Below, one piece after another: positions 1 through 13,100 of a DNA stretch of 64,000 bases. The notes under the pieces were generated by a model, which ran no database searches, was not told where the DNA came from, and saw only the letters and a program-made list of their open reading frames with translations. The translations under genes and the position numbers were made by a program. Origin of the DNA: Orychophragmus violaceus (taxonomy: Eukaryota; Streptophyta; Magnoliopsida; Brassicales; Brassicaceae); NCBI GenBank assembly GCA_030180135.1, contig CM058231.1, positions 32,553,034 through 32,617,033 of the forward strand, written 5' to 3'. Positions within the stretch are counted from its first letter, which is position 1, and each line of letters opens with the position of its first letter.

Positions 1-113
1 TAGCACCTAACGAAAAAATCGTGGATTAAGCGGAGATTACGCGTGGCGGAATTTTGATGTTTTTATGCATATTTCACGTATATATATTATGTTCGTTAGA
101 AGTTACACAAATA

Positions 114-200
114 ATAGCGTGGTCTAGTGGCAGTACCCGTCCTACCTGACCTAATCCCTCCCAAGTTCGATTTGCTTATGGTGCATGTCCTTTCCTGAAT
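114..200 (+). repeat. tRNA-derived SINE-like fragment
   Basis: The stretch starts with an A-box-like TGGTCTAGTGG (120-130) and has a weak B-box-like AGTTCGATT about 40 bp later, the spacing of an internal RNA polymerase III promoter. No cloverleaf with paired acceptor arms can be drawn, so a working tRNA is unlikely. No poly-A tail or target duplication could be fixed. It may be a SINE head or a tRNA-like module of a larger element such as those near 62.0 and 63.5 kb. Confidence 0.35.
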
Positions 201-514
201 TTTTTTAATTATTAATCAAGGGTATAATCATATTTTTCTCATTGTCTTCTTCAATTACTTTCTCTTAACCCTAGATTTCGGCCTCCATTGATAGATCGAC
301 CCAGAATCCCATTTTGTTTTGCGTTTTCCTTTTTTTATACATATAAAACATGTAAATCAAACATCTTTTAACTGATTTATGCTTGAAACCCAATTTTTTT
401 TTACAGACCGAGTTTTTTGGCTGACCAAGCCTAGTCTCGGCGGTTAGGTGCCGCCCACCATTTCTCCGACGACCAATCGGCGGTAGGCGGTGCATTTTTG
501 AACACTGATTAATA

Positions 515-835
515 CTCCCTCCGTTTCACTATATTTGATTTTCTAGTCTTTGCACATAGATTAAGAAGCAATTAATATATACCTTTTGCAAACTAGAAAA
601 AGTAAAAAAGTATTGGTTTTATAATAATTAATAGATTAAATGTTTTTATTTTACGTGAAACTTCATTTTTCATATATTTTTAAGTGGATGTAATTAATTA
701 GTCAAACAAAATTTAATGCAAATACTAATTAATTTTATTAAAAAAACAAAGATTCATTAATTATACTCTAGAAAATCAAATATTATGAAACAAGAATAAA
801 ATGCTAGAAAATCAAATATAGTGAAACGGAGGGAG
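515..835. mobile_element. Stowaway-like MITE with TA target duplication
   Basis: The element is 321 bp with near-perfect terminal inverted repeats starting CTCCCTCCGTTTCACTATA and extending about 30 bp. The dinucleotide TA flanks both ends (513-514 and 836-837). The CTCCCTCCGTTTC terminus and TA duplication are the known signature of plant Tc1/mariner-derived Stowaway MITEs. The interior is AT-rich and has no coding potential. Part of the right terminal repeat is duplicated just inside the end (about 770-790). Confidence 0.88.
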
Positions 836-1055
836 TAGTACACATTATATAGTCTGGTTTTTTGTCGTCATGTACGCATTGTTTATTACTGCTAATAATG
901 ACGGTACGCTTTGTCCGATGTAGAAAGCGACATATGTTGCATAATTAATTATTTTATTGTTTTTTGTAACAAAAGTTACTGATTATTGCACCGTTCTTCG
1001 ATGTAGAAAGCGATATATGTTCGCCAGTTCACGTGAATATATTTTGTCGCAGTTT

Positions 1056-1058
<3 letters not shown>

Positions 1059-1090
<32 letters not shown>
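1059..1090. repeat. (AT)n microsatellite
   Basis: About sixteen uninterrupted AT dinucleotides followed by a T tract. Nothing else is recognised in 836-1269. Confidence 0.95.
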
Positions 1091-1098
<8 letters not shown>

Positions 1099-1269
1099 TG
1101 AACTTTTATATTTCAAATTTTGGTGGTTGTAGTAGGCATATCAGCGTTGTATACTGTTAAAAGATTAGCAACCAATGATTTCGGTATAAAGCTGATTTAG
1201 AGATTTAGTCTGTTTGATAAAAAGAGAAATCTAATTTGTTATAGATAAAAAAAAAAATTGTCTATAGAT

Positions 1270-2440
1270 TTTTCAACTTCTAAAACCATCGTACACAGTC
1301 ATATGAACCACAGTCACAATCCACATAGTCCATACATTAAATCTATAAACGGTCTACTTTATCAAAACTAAACTCGATTTCTTACCAAAACCGAATGAAT
1401 GGCATGTCTTAGACATGAAATGAACTTAAACAAATCCCACTTCCCTAAAACAATACACCATATCCAACCGTCTACTCATAAAACTCTATGCGATTACCTG
1501 TAAAACAGAGAGGGATGAGTAATTTGGACCACATAGTGAGTGCAAGTCCAAATCAATTACAAGAAACAAGTCTTGAGCTAATAACATCTTGCAAACAATC
1601 GCCTCGAAATGCACTTGATCAATAGAACATCTAACTCTTCCAATCGTGTTTCATGAGCTTGTACGCACACACTCATGATCTTAATCTCGCCACATGGCTT
1701 GGGCCTCACTGCCCCAGAATCAGTGCATCTCTTGGCACAATCATAGGGTTCGTCACGCTCTCATCGACGAAAGGACACGCACGTCACACCCTTCTCTCGT
1801 GTCCTGCAATCAGTACCCCCTATGTGATCTAGTACATATATAACACACATAGATATCAATCACAATCAACGTTTTCGGTTTAGTGATAACCTATGTTCCT
1901 AAGTTCTTTCAATCACATCACCAAAAATCAACAACTAGATCTAAACTATCTAGGAAAGACGCGATTAACAAAAGACTCATGTAGGTCTTCACCTTAGCTT
2001 AGATCGGAATACTGACGGTTGATCAAACGAGAGAGAGAGAGAGATGAGAACGGAATCACGGACATGGATCTACAACTGATATTGGGTTAGATCGGATATA
2101 GGATCGAAGCTCGGAAAAGATCTCAAATCTAGAGATCTAACTTTAAAAACGCGAAGAACGCATATATCAATACTCAAACGAGTTGAGAAGACGACGACTC
2201 GGGTTCGAGATGAAAAATGGCGACGAGACGAAGTTTCCGGCGAAATTTGTTTTCCGATGAACTTTTCCGGTGGCCCGGCAACGGAGGCGCTCAAGCGATG
2301 GACGAAAGAGGCGGATGTCAGCAGCTAGCTGGTCTCCGATAGGCTCAAAATCGTGAATAGTCTTCGCTGCTCTAAACTTTTCTGACAAATGAATGGGGGT
2401 GCACCTCTTTTTATAGGTAAAGGGGGTTGGGGACCTAAGT
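1270..2440 (-). mobile_element. Diverged Gypsy-type LTR fragment
   Basis: This stretch matches the solo LTR at 3398-4939 in order and content: the GAGAGAGGGATGAGTAA block, the GTTTTTGGTTTAGTGATAA-like block, the AGAGAGAGAGA run and a C/G-rich final third. On the minus strand a TATA box (CTATAAAAAGAGG, near 2410) precedes an AAGTTTAGAGC-type leader, so the LTR reads leftwards. It lacks the TGTAACACC terminus, so it is truncated at one or both ends. The short ORFs inside it are chance ORFs. Confidence 0.55.
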
Positions 2441-3392
2441 TTTTTGGAGTAGACCTTGGACTTTCACCTCACTTTGCACTTCGTTGAACCTCAAGAAGTG
2501 GACCATGACAAAAGATATAATTAATTTGAATAGTAGACCATATAAGATGGACCATACTTACTTTGTATAGGATTTCAACTCGGAATGAGTAACACCAATA
2601 AAAAATGATTTTGGAAATAAATGATAATGCATAAATAAGTTTTCTCTTACGAGATAAAAAAACGAAAAATCTCTTTTTGTATACCATTTATCCTTTCGTA
2701 CTTGATTTTTCTTTTCATATTATTTAAATGGGCTTATTTACTGTCAAATATGTTTTTGGTTTGGAGGAATTTTTGGATATCTACCTTTATAAGATCAGTG
2801 GACCTAGAAAGCAGATTTGAACACTAAAGAATGAGGGCTTGAATGTTTAGTGATTTTAGTGTTTTTACGCATTGCGGGTCAATTTTATGTTACCATTCAC
2901 TATTTTTGTAGTATGTGTTTTTTCTCTAAAATTGCACTTGAACCGCACCACATAGTATTATCCGTTTAATCCGCACCGCTCAATTCACTGTTACCAATCA
3001 AATCCTAAGATAATATGAAAGCATGTTTCGCAGAAAAAAGACAATCTGAAAAAATTACCACGAGAGCCGTGGAAAGACGGAAGGAGATAATCCTCCCATT
3101 TGTTCTTGAACGCTTAAGTTTGTATAGGCACACAATTTAACGAAGATTGAAAGTACGTGATGATAAAGATTTTTTTTGGGTGAGAGTGTAATTTTTCTTG
3201 GTCCGAAAGGATACCAAAGATTAGAGATCGAAATTGGTCTCCAAAATTTGTCCTTGTCTTGTCGAATGTTCGAGGAGGATTTCTATAGGATTACATTTCA
3301 TCCAAGTCAGGGCATGGGTTTTTACTAGGTTGATCTGCTCCACTTGTCTTTTTGATTTCCAAAGCCCATCATTTCTCTTAGAGTTCTCAACG
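2441..3392. other. Intergenic, no gene seen
   Basis: AT-rich sequence without recognisable coding segments. Around 2840-3010 the text resembles the ends of small non-autonomous DNA transposons (GATTTGATTGGTAAC-like), but no matched terminal repeats or target duplication could be established. Confidence 0.5.
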
Positions 3393-3397
3393 TCTGA

Positions 3398-4939
3398 TGT
3401 AACACCACGTCCCGGGCTAACCGGAACATCGGCGTTATTGTTCTTTCGGATCCTGGAAGGTAACCTTTCAACTATCACACCATATGTTCACGTCACCGTG
3501 AACCACATTCACAACCATACAACCATCAACACATTCTCTCAAAACCCGAATACTTTATTAAACTCTCAACATAATAGTCAATTCAAATCCAACATTGAAT
3601 CAACTTTAAAGAAAATCGAAAGATTCAATATAAGTCTTATCAAAACAAAATAACGAAAAGATAACCCGCTTTCCCAAAACATGGCAATGTATCTGATCGT
3701 CTACTTCGGAAACTCTTCGGGATTACCTGGATTATCTGCAAGAGAGAGAGGGATGAGTAATTTGGATTACCCAGTGAGTGTAGGTCCTAGGGGCCGACAA
3801 ACTTATCTCAATCACCACAAACAACAACATACAAGAACAATGATAAATATCACCTCACAAACATCACCTCTTAAGAGGCACTCACATACCAAACAAGACA
3901 CCTACTCTTCCTAGACACCCCACGGCTATTCGAGCTCTATGTCTATACCCGTGGTTCCTAGGTCTCGCTTATGTCCAAGGTACTCATCAACCTGAGTCCA
4001 CCCCTTGAACATCACATGGGCTCCACGCGTCTGCCAGGTCACAGCATGGTCGCCCTACCGTGATAACATCAATGCCTTGATCAGAGGCCACACATTAGGG
4101 CACACCAAAGCCCCCGACGAAGGACGTGTCACCTCCCGTCCCACACGCCCTGAAAGCAAGAGATATATATACTACAATATCTACACAACAACAACAACAA
4201 CATACAAACACCATTCATACAATCAAGCACGTTTTTGGTTTAGTGATAAATTAATGTTCTAGGTTTAATTAGTCACATCACCATAAGTCAACAACTAGAT
4301 CTATTGTTCTAGCTAGCTAAGCTGATACTATCATCTGACTTATGTCCTGCTATTTGAGAATGATAAAGGTAAAGTTCACTACCGGTCCTCACCTTAGCCT
4401 TAAAACGACGTTAAACGGTAGATCTGAAGAGAGAGAGACAAGTGGACGAGATTCAAGGTTGAGATATTGGAAGCGGCTTCTAGATCTCAGATCTAAACAC
4501 GAGAGAAGAGAATAAAAAGAGAGAACTAAGTTAGATCCATATCTAACACTCCAGGACACCTCGGGCGCAAGAGAAGAAGAAGAGCTCGCGAGCTCGAGAT
4601 CTTACCTTAATCTCTTGAAGAACAGAGAAGATGACACTCAAAAGAATCTAGAAGACGACGGATTAGGATTCTAGCACGAGACTGGCTAGCTGAATGAGAA
4701 GAAGATGGCGGCGACTCATGGCGGATGGCGGCCGGAAGCTCACAGCAGCGGTCGGCTGGTCGACAACTGCTCTCTCCAGATTTTTGCAGGGTTTCACTTA
4801 TAATTTCTCTCTAACCTTTTCTAAAGGAGACAACTCTAATTTATAAAGGATTAAGGGTGAAATCCTAGGGAATTTGGGATGGGATTTGGGCTTTTGGGCC
4901 TAATTTTCTCTTTCCAATGAGCCGGTTTTGGGATGTTAC
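3398..4939 (-). mobile_element. Solo LTR of a Tekay-like Gypsy element
   Basis: The LTR is 1542 bp. It begins TGTAACACCACGTCCCGGGC and ends GGGATGTTAC, the mirror-image terminal repeats typical of chromovirus LTRs; the final A of the expected CA is missing. The 5-bp sequence TCTGA is repeated directly outside both ends (3393-3397 and 4940-4944), so this is an insertion later reduced to one LTR by recombination. On the minus strand a TATA-like TTTATAAATTAG (near 4840) and a leader with GAAACCCTGCAAAA indicate transcription to the left. No internal region, primer site or coding sequence flanks it. Confidence 0.85.
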
Positions 4940-4944
4940 TCTGA

Positions 4945-6300
4945 TTTTGGCGGAGTTGGCATGTTTGTCCACTTCTGTCAGCAATCATCATTATTAATGC
5001 TAGGTGTGAGTTGGTTCGGTCGCATTAAATAAGCCACTACTTCTACTTCTTGAGTGGGTCTCTTATGGATGAGCCTCCCATGGGCCCACTGCAAAAAACG
5101 ACCCAAATTTTACCCCAACTTCCTAGCTTGTTATTTGGTGAATTGGTAGGGATTAGATTTCCCCCAAGATAGATTGGCGCAAAACATAACAAATCTTATG
5201 ACACCGCTCGGTCTATCCGGAGAACGTCTTTTGAACGATTATTATCGGGGAAATTTTCTCAGCTTATGTGATATGTGTGAATTAGGGGATATCTATGATC
5301 AGATCCGACATATTCAGATTCTGCCATAGTAGCCGAATGTCTTTCTCGATTGACCATATGTCCAAGTTGAACCACACAAATATCAAACCTTGTAACCATG
5401 TACTAGCTCTATCCCATGAGGAACAACGTTGGTTGTTCACTGAGAACACAAGTTCTCTCAGATGACTCGTATCACTTTGCTTTGTATTAAAAAGCTCAAA
5501 AAAATAAAAATTCATCAACATTTTGATTTTTTACATAAAATTGTTATTTAATATTTTAACTAAAAAATAATTTTATATAATAACAAAAAATACTGCAAAA
5601 TATTAATAATTACGTCATATTAAATAATTACAAATTTGTAAATAAATTTAAGAAAAACTAAATAAAATAAAGTAGAAAACTTTTAAAACATCCTTTACCG
5701 ATTTGTGACATCGAAATTGATATTTACTAGTTACAGAGTTCAGTTTTGTGTAATTGATGCACAATATAAGACCTTTGACAGTTATAGTTTGAATCACATT
5801 GTTTTTAATCACAATCACAACATTTTTCTTTTGTACTAGTTAAATAAAGAGTTAATAGGGTGAATATTAGAAAGGTTTGTCAAAACTAAGTCCATGACAA
5901 GTCAAACAACGAAATCAAAAAAAAGTAGCATCACATAACCAAAATGACACGCAAAGTTGGGTCATTTTACTCTTGCTTCCTCGTTAGAGACAGCCTGTGG
6001 ATAATGACATGTCCCTGAAGAGCGACTATTGCTTTTTCAGAAAAGTTGTGGACAATAGCAATAAAATCTGAATAGTAATATCTCAAACTTTATAATTTTC
6101 GAAACACGTACCCATCACAGACTTGGCGAGTAGTTATCTACATTGAGAGACTATCTTCAACCTCACATCTGCTCGCCAATTATTTGGTCCCTTGGAGAGA
6201 AGAAAATCGCATATTCACAACGAAAGGTGCCAAAAAAAAACATTATGTCTACAACCTGTGATAAATGCTAACCGAATATTTTGATTAGTAGACAAAGGAG
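4945..6300. other. Intergenic, no gene seen
   Basis: Mixed AT-rich DNA. A 79-codon minus-strand ORF at 5282-5521 has no recognisable motif. The segment up to the MULE transposase probably includes the left end of the MULE, but no terminal inverted repeat was found, as is usual for non-TIR MULEs. Confidence 0.4.
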
Positions 6301-6334
6301 ACTATTTTGATAAATATCTCACTTTTTGTTGTAG

Positions 6335-9300
6335 ATGGCTGGAAGGAAAACCGTGTTGTTGCTTAGAGAAAAATGGCGTGAAGGTGACAATGGAATTTGG
6401 AGTTTCGAGGGTGAGAAAAAAGGAAACAGCAAAGGGATTTGGTTAAGCTCAAGGTCAACATTTGCATATCTAGAAAAGATAGTCAAAGAAAATATGGACA
6501 TCAACAAAGATGCAACTGTGGAAATAACCTACCAGTGGCCTCAATACATGTTGATGGACGTGGGTAGAGATGCACCACCAGTTTTCGTTCAGACTGATGA
6601 TGATGTGTCATTGTTTGTCGAGATGAGAGGTGAAATAAATCAGCTAAACTTATGCGTGCCAGGGAAAGAGAATGATGTTGGTAAGGTTTCTATGTAAATA
6701 GCCGAATACTTTTACTTTCTTACATTAAAGTATTTGACTATTTTTGCTTTCTTACATATGAGTATTTGACTACTTTATGGTAGACTGCATGAACGAGGAA
6801 AAGGGGCCTACACATCATGAAAGTGGTAAGGTTCGCAAATTAATCTTATTTAATACTTTTATAATATCGTGTAATACTGTTATGATATGGTCTAACACTG
6901 TTATGATTTGTTCAAACATTAATATATACAAACTAGCTATGGTGGTGTTTCAAAACAGAAGAGGAAGATCGGGATGCTGAGATTGAAGGTAATGTTACTT
7001 TTTGTGTATATAAAATGTAGTTGAATACTTATGGATATATTTAATATAAAAAGTAGTCGGATACGATCAATATAATTCAGTAGTTGACTACTTTGTATTA
7101 TAAGTAACATAGTCGCCTACTCTGTAGCTATGCTGGCTTTGAATTACTTAGAGAACGACGAAGGAGAATCAGAAGATCTCGAAAATCTGTATGATTTGGC
7201 GGTACTTTGTCTTGCTGGAGAAGATATTGATAATGGAAAGGGTGTACACACTTCTGCGAATGACTCTGATGACGACTGGCATGAATTAGCAGCTAATGCA
7301 AATGATGATGACAACAATGCTGCTTGGTTTAAATCAAAGAAAACGGGCAAAGATGATTACAACTCAGGCGAAGAAGGTTTAACTGCGCACAAGAAACGAT
7401 TAATGGAGTTTTCGCATACACGAAAGACCCACCAGCTATGTTTGGAAGAGATGCTCCGCCAATTTTTGATGAATTGAATATTGATGATATGTATATGACT
7501 ACTTATTCCTAGCTACTTTTATATGTAGTTTATATGGCACCTAAGGTAAACATTAATGCATGTTTTGATGCAGGAATAGACAGTTCTTTGGATGATGTTA
7601 GCTACGAGGGTGTTGGTATATTTGTGGGATGGATATTTCCGAACAAGGCTGAGTGCAAAATCAAGATGGAGATACACGCGATCAACAAGAAGTTCCATTT
7701 CAAAACTCCACGCTCAACACCAACTTAAATGGAATTCGTGTGCGTTAGTGATAAGTGTCACTGGCGCGTGTATGCCTCCATGATGAACCATACTGGAAAC
7801 TTCCAGATTAAGACGACAAACTTTAAACACACATGCACGATTGATGATAGGCGTCAATACCACAGACAAGCTACGACGCAAGTAATATGGGATTTAATTT
7901 GAGCTAGATTTAATGATGGACGGAGAGGACCAGGTCCCATTGATATACAAAGCATAATGCTAGAGGAATTCCAGGTGAATACTTATTTAATAGACAAATA
8001 TTATTTATGGAATATTAACAATAATCGAGTATGTATATATAACTATTTTAAAAAATGGTTGTCTATTTCAGATTATCATCTCCTACTGGAAAGCATGGAG
8101 GTGTCGTGAAATTGCTATGGAAAAATCATTCAGTTCAATATGTGGTAGTTTCGCGTTGCTGCCATCCTATGTTGAGAATCTGAACAACTCAAACCCGAGA
8201 ACAATTTGTGAAATAGAATATGAGGTTGACAAGAATGGTAGTAAGCGGTTCAAGTATCTCTTCCTTTCATTCGCTCCATAAATTGCGGGGCTTAAATATT
8301 CGAGGCCAGTTGTGCTCATTGACGGGACTCATCTAGTTGGACGCTATGGTGGATGCCTTCTTTGTACAAGTTCACAAGATGGAAACTTCTAAACCTTATG
8401 AGATTGTATCTTTCACCAACGCAGTATGAATGCGCAAATATTTAACATTGATGAGTAGTTAAATAAGGTTTTAAAAGAGTGTAGGGAGTGTCCACTTATC
8501 TCAATGCTTGAAGCTATAAGAATGAGTCTGATCGGGTTATTTAGGAGGAGAAGAGCAGCAAACTCATCAGATGATAGCATACTCACGCCAAAAGTGAGAG
8601 AACTGTTGGATGTAAATTTTACTGACATCACTAATATGAAGGTTAGTAATATTTGGATATACAACTAATTGCAGGTAGTCAACTACTTTAGTATGAAATA
8701 GATATATGAATACAGTTTACAGTAGTTGTAGTATTAGATAGTCAACTACTTTAGTAGATAGTTACTACATAAAGTATTCATCTGCAATATTACAGCACTT
8801 TGAGTAGTAGGATATATTAATATGTTATGTCTTTGTTATGAAGTAGTATTTTAATATATATCAATGTATTATTGTAGGTGACTGTGCTTAACTCCGATAA
8901 GTTTGAGGTGAGAGACCAAAAAGGAGAGAGGTTCGAGGTGAATCTAGCAAACAGGATGTGCAGCTGCAGAGAGTATTAGATGATCTAGATACCTTGTAGC
9001 CACGCATTAGCTGGTGCGGCGTATAGTAATTACACAACAGACAAGCTTGTCGAAATTGTGTACACAACAGAATTCAGAAAAACACTCTAGGTCATAAAAC
9101 ACTATATGAAGGGGTTTTCATCTAATTCTGACACCAGTAGTGTTTGGTAATGTAGACTTTTTTCCGCCGGTGATGAGGCGCCCACCAGGCTGACCAAAAA
9201 AATAGAGTATGCTTTCGCGAGGAGAATTTAAGGTTGATAACAGAAAATAGTTGACTATTTAAGTTGTGATTATACTAAACTAGCAATTCCTATGAATTAG

Positions 9301-9391
9301 TGGCGGTCGAAGAAGGTTGTGATGGTTTGCACTAGGTGTCTTGGAAAAAGTCACAACAAGGCGTCTTGCGAATTACCTATGCGGGAAAGGT
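6335..9391 (+). pseudogene. MULE (MuDR-type) transposase, multi-exon, inactivated
   Basis: Exon 1 (6335 to about 6680) has the N-terminal segment usual in plant MuDR transposases, with FVEMRGEINQLNLCV. After small acidic exons comes the MuDR DNA-binding domain (about 7575-7890): VGWIFPNKAECKIKMEIHAI, then KKFHFKTPRSTP, then after a frameshift CHWRVYASMM and HTCTIDDR. The MULE transposase core follows with VVLIDGTHLVGRYGGCLL and SQDGNF (about 8310-8390), which includes the first catalytic Asp. The middle of the core, with the remaining acidic residues, is missing. The C-terminal SWIM zinc finger survives as MCSCREY then PCSHALAGA (about 8955-9020), and a zinc knuckle TRCLGKSHNKASC lies at 9335-9372. 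There are stops at about 7903, 8279, 8389 and 8978, plus frameshifts. Introns carry GTAGT..GACTAC repeats. The family identity is firm; exon limits are estimates. Confidence 0.87.
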
Positions 9392-10139
9392 GAATGAAAC
9401 TTTTATATTATTGCCATGGGAGAAAAGGAAGTGATGCACATCAAAAAAACTTGTAATGCTTACAAAAATGGGGAATTTTAACTATTTTGATGATATGCTT
9501 TTGGTAAAATGCATCATATTTTGGAATGACTTTAGTTATCCATTTTGGCATAGTACTCTCTTGTTTGTTTTTGGCCTAAGGACTGTCTTTTGTCTTTTGG
9601 GCCTTAGTACTTTATTTTGTTGTTATGAACTCTCATATTTAATGGCAATTATTAATAGTCTTATGTTTATAATCCTTGATAGTTGAATGCTTGTAAGAGT
9701 TCTAGAGAATTACATGGCTAGGTGGAATTGTAATTGAATATATGATAGAGTATTTGTATACTAATAGCTGTCTATGACGCTATACACATTTATAATTTTA
9801 ATATTTAGTAGTTAGATATATGTTAGAGTAGTTGAATACTAGTAGACAGATAAGTTTAAGATACCATAAACTTAGGAAAGTTAACATAAGTTATAAATAA
9901 CATTTAGTAGACCAGTCATAAATATCACAAAAGATGCTTTAAAATAAGGGACACAAACGTGGAAAGTTCAAGATATACAAGTTTCATTTGTCTAAGTGGG
10001 AGCACTATGGTCGATCTCTTTGAAAAGAGAGAACACGTACTTTAGTGATGCATTACAAACCACGACTTCAGTAACGTGATGAGAGAGGGATATATTTCCT
10101 GATGAGTGAAAGTCAAGTAGCATAAGTGATAGGATCCCA

Positions 10140-13100
10140 GAATTTCCTGCAATAATAGAAGAATACAATTATAATTATGTTTTTTTATTAGTTAGTATAT
10201 CATAGATGACTATTATTAAGTAGTCAATAACCTGCTATTTCTTTCTGCATAAGAGGCTTCCCGATATTAATGCTGAACGGTTTAGTGGACGTAGACTTCA
10301 TCTCTGTGTTGTAAGCTTCTTTCCGAATGAAGTAAGGCAATTTTCCGCTAATGGAGTAAGGATATTCATAATGTCATATTCAGGCGCGTTTTTCTTGCTT
10401 GGTAGAACACCTATAGAGTGACTATCCAGGTTGATGCATAGGCTAATCCAATGGCCATTGTCAAGAAGATATGGCAGTAGAGCAAAAATATGTCTTTGCA
10501 CCATTGCCTCCTTGATTTCACATATGTCACATCATCTTTTGATATCTTGGGAATTTTCTTTTCTGAATTTGGAGGTTAGCAATTTCTTTAATGAAGTCGT
10601 ATGCCAAAGAGTCATAACCCTTGAAGGAGGCAGTCGATGTAGATGAAATATGGTGTCGGAATAAGAAAATAACAGCTTCCATGGCAGGAATATAATAATT
10701 TAAAATTGTAGTCAACTAAGGTAATCGACTATGAAAGTAATTGACTATATTAAAGACACTTATTTCACTACATTATAATATTGATGAACTTACACGAACA
10801 GAAATGGGGGAATTCAGAGAGATGGTTTCCTTGAAGTCGGTTATAGACAACTTAAGCCCGTTCCATGGTGGGAACAAACAGTCAAACCTATGAATGTATG
10901 GTTAGAAGACAAGTATACTGAAAATGATTCATTATACTAATTAAGGTTTATTCTTATGGGGTTGAGTTGATGGTCCTCTGTAGTAGGGAGATTTCATCAG
11001 ACTGGGGCTGATAAATATGGCAGTCAGTTCGTCAATTTTCCTCGGAATTTTGGTTTCTGTCACAAAATCTGCAAATGTTGATGAAGCAAGTCGGGTTCTT
11101 AAACTTTTGCGAGTAGCTAGAGTTGCGGGGATTTTTGGAGAAATGGGAGCTTGAGTTTTTTCTTCTTGAGATGGGTCCAGCGACCAAACATGGGCAACGA
11201 TTCCTACTGGAACCAATGGTGGAGCATTGGTGGAGACTGTTGCATGGAATATATAAAAAGACAGTATATTATTAGTTGCCTATATATGATATTGTAAACC
11301 TGTCAAAAGTACTTGACTACTTAATACAAGTAATTGAATTCTCGTATAGTTGGCTACTAGTAGTCAACTACAAGAGGTAAAAAACTTGGGTACCTGTTGC
11401 TGGTTGTGTACATTGGTGGAGACTGTTGCTTGGTATATTTAAAAGACAATATATATTATTAAAGAATTTAAGTAAGTGATATATGATATTATTTTAATAC
11501 TATCAAGTAATTATCTGGCTTATATATATGATAGTATATAAAGATAAGTAGTTAACAACCTAATAAAAGTAATTGAATTCTCTTATAGTTGGCTATAAGT
11601 ATTCAACTATAAGAGGCAACAACCTTAGGTTCTTGTTGCTGGTTGTTCCCCTTGGCCTCTTGCTGTTTGTCAACAGTTTCCTTGTTCATGTTTTAGTCTA
11701 TCATTTCCTCTTCTTCGGAAGACTCCTCAGATTCGTCTCCATCACATGTGTCATCTTCTTCTCTAGTTGTATCTTCTTCTGAAGTACAAGCTGGTTTGGT
11801 GATTTCAGAAGCTTTTGCAGCAACCGCTTTTGCAGGAGTAGAAGCACCTCTTTTGCAGGAATGGCAGCAACCGCTTTTGCAGAAATAGCCGGAATAGCAT
11901 CAACCGCAGAGGTGGAACATGTTGCTCCGTCTTGCTCCGTGCTGGTTTTGGTAACGTTCTGGACATGGTTAATGAATTTAACTACTATGTTATCTAAAGT
12001 AGTTGATTTCCTATTAAGTTGACTAGTAGTATTCAATTATAATAAGTAGCAACATGGTACCTCTTGCTGGTTGTTCCTCTTGTCTTCTTCTTCGAAAGAC
12101 TCCTCAGATTGGGATGTGTCTGTTTCGCCGTGTTCCATTAACTGCATTTCCTCTTCCAAATCCTATAAAAAATATTAATAACTATTTATCAACATCTATA
12201 ACTAAGCCAATATTAGTAGTTGACTATTATTATGCGCAAAGTAAAAGTAGATTCCATACCGTCTGGTGAAATCAGAGTTAGGTTTTTTAACACATTTTCT
12301 ATAATTTTATCAGGGCGGGTTCATCATCTTCCTCTTCCGATGAACTTTCGTCATCTTCTTCTTCTCCAGTTGTATCTTCTTCTGACGTCGAACCTGTTTT
12401 GTCAGTTTGTACAGGTTTTCCGAATAGAGGTGCTTTTGCAGTAACTGCTTTTGCAGGAATAGCTACAGAGGTGGAACCAATTACGGTTGCTTTCCAAAGA
12501 ACAACTGTTTTAGTACAAGTGTTTAACGGTGGTCTAGGAGGTGGAACATAACTGATGCTAGTGCTCTTGAGATTACTAATCTCAAGAGCAAGTTTTTTGA
12601 AATTTGATTCAAAATCAAGTTGTAGGAGACCGAAATTTTGGTTGAGTGTAGTCATCTGATCCAAAATGGGTTAATTCGCATCTACAGACTTCTGGAAAAA
12701 AATAGCACTGGCAGCATTGATCAAACGGTCAACATTTATATTGTTTGGTATCGTATCCGTTGTGGATGATTGACCTTTCGGTTTATGACCTAATTTGAAC
12801 AAACTTTTGGGTAGATTGCTATCACCTATAGTTAGTTGTAAGTAGTTGACAAATTTGGACAAAAAGTACTCAAAAACACGTATACGAAACCTAGTCAAAG
12901 TAGAAACCCAATACAACGAATAAAGGACTACAATTTCAATAACACATATACGACAATGTGACCAAAAATGGCAGTAAAAGAAGAACACATATATATAAAT
13001 ATTTAAAAAAGTTGAAAAACACTACCGCATATAAGATTACTGACAATAAGAAAGAAACACAAGAAGACATATATGAGTACACCCAGTTTGCAAATCTCGA

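Noticed and set aside
3234..3653. 139-codon plus-strand ORF
   Set aside because: It crosses the left border and duplication of the solo LTR at 3393-3398 and has no motif; chance ORF.
5282..5521. 79-codon minus-strand ORF
   Set aside because: Composition is unremarkable and no family pattern was recognised; not enough support for a gene.
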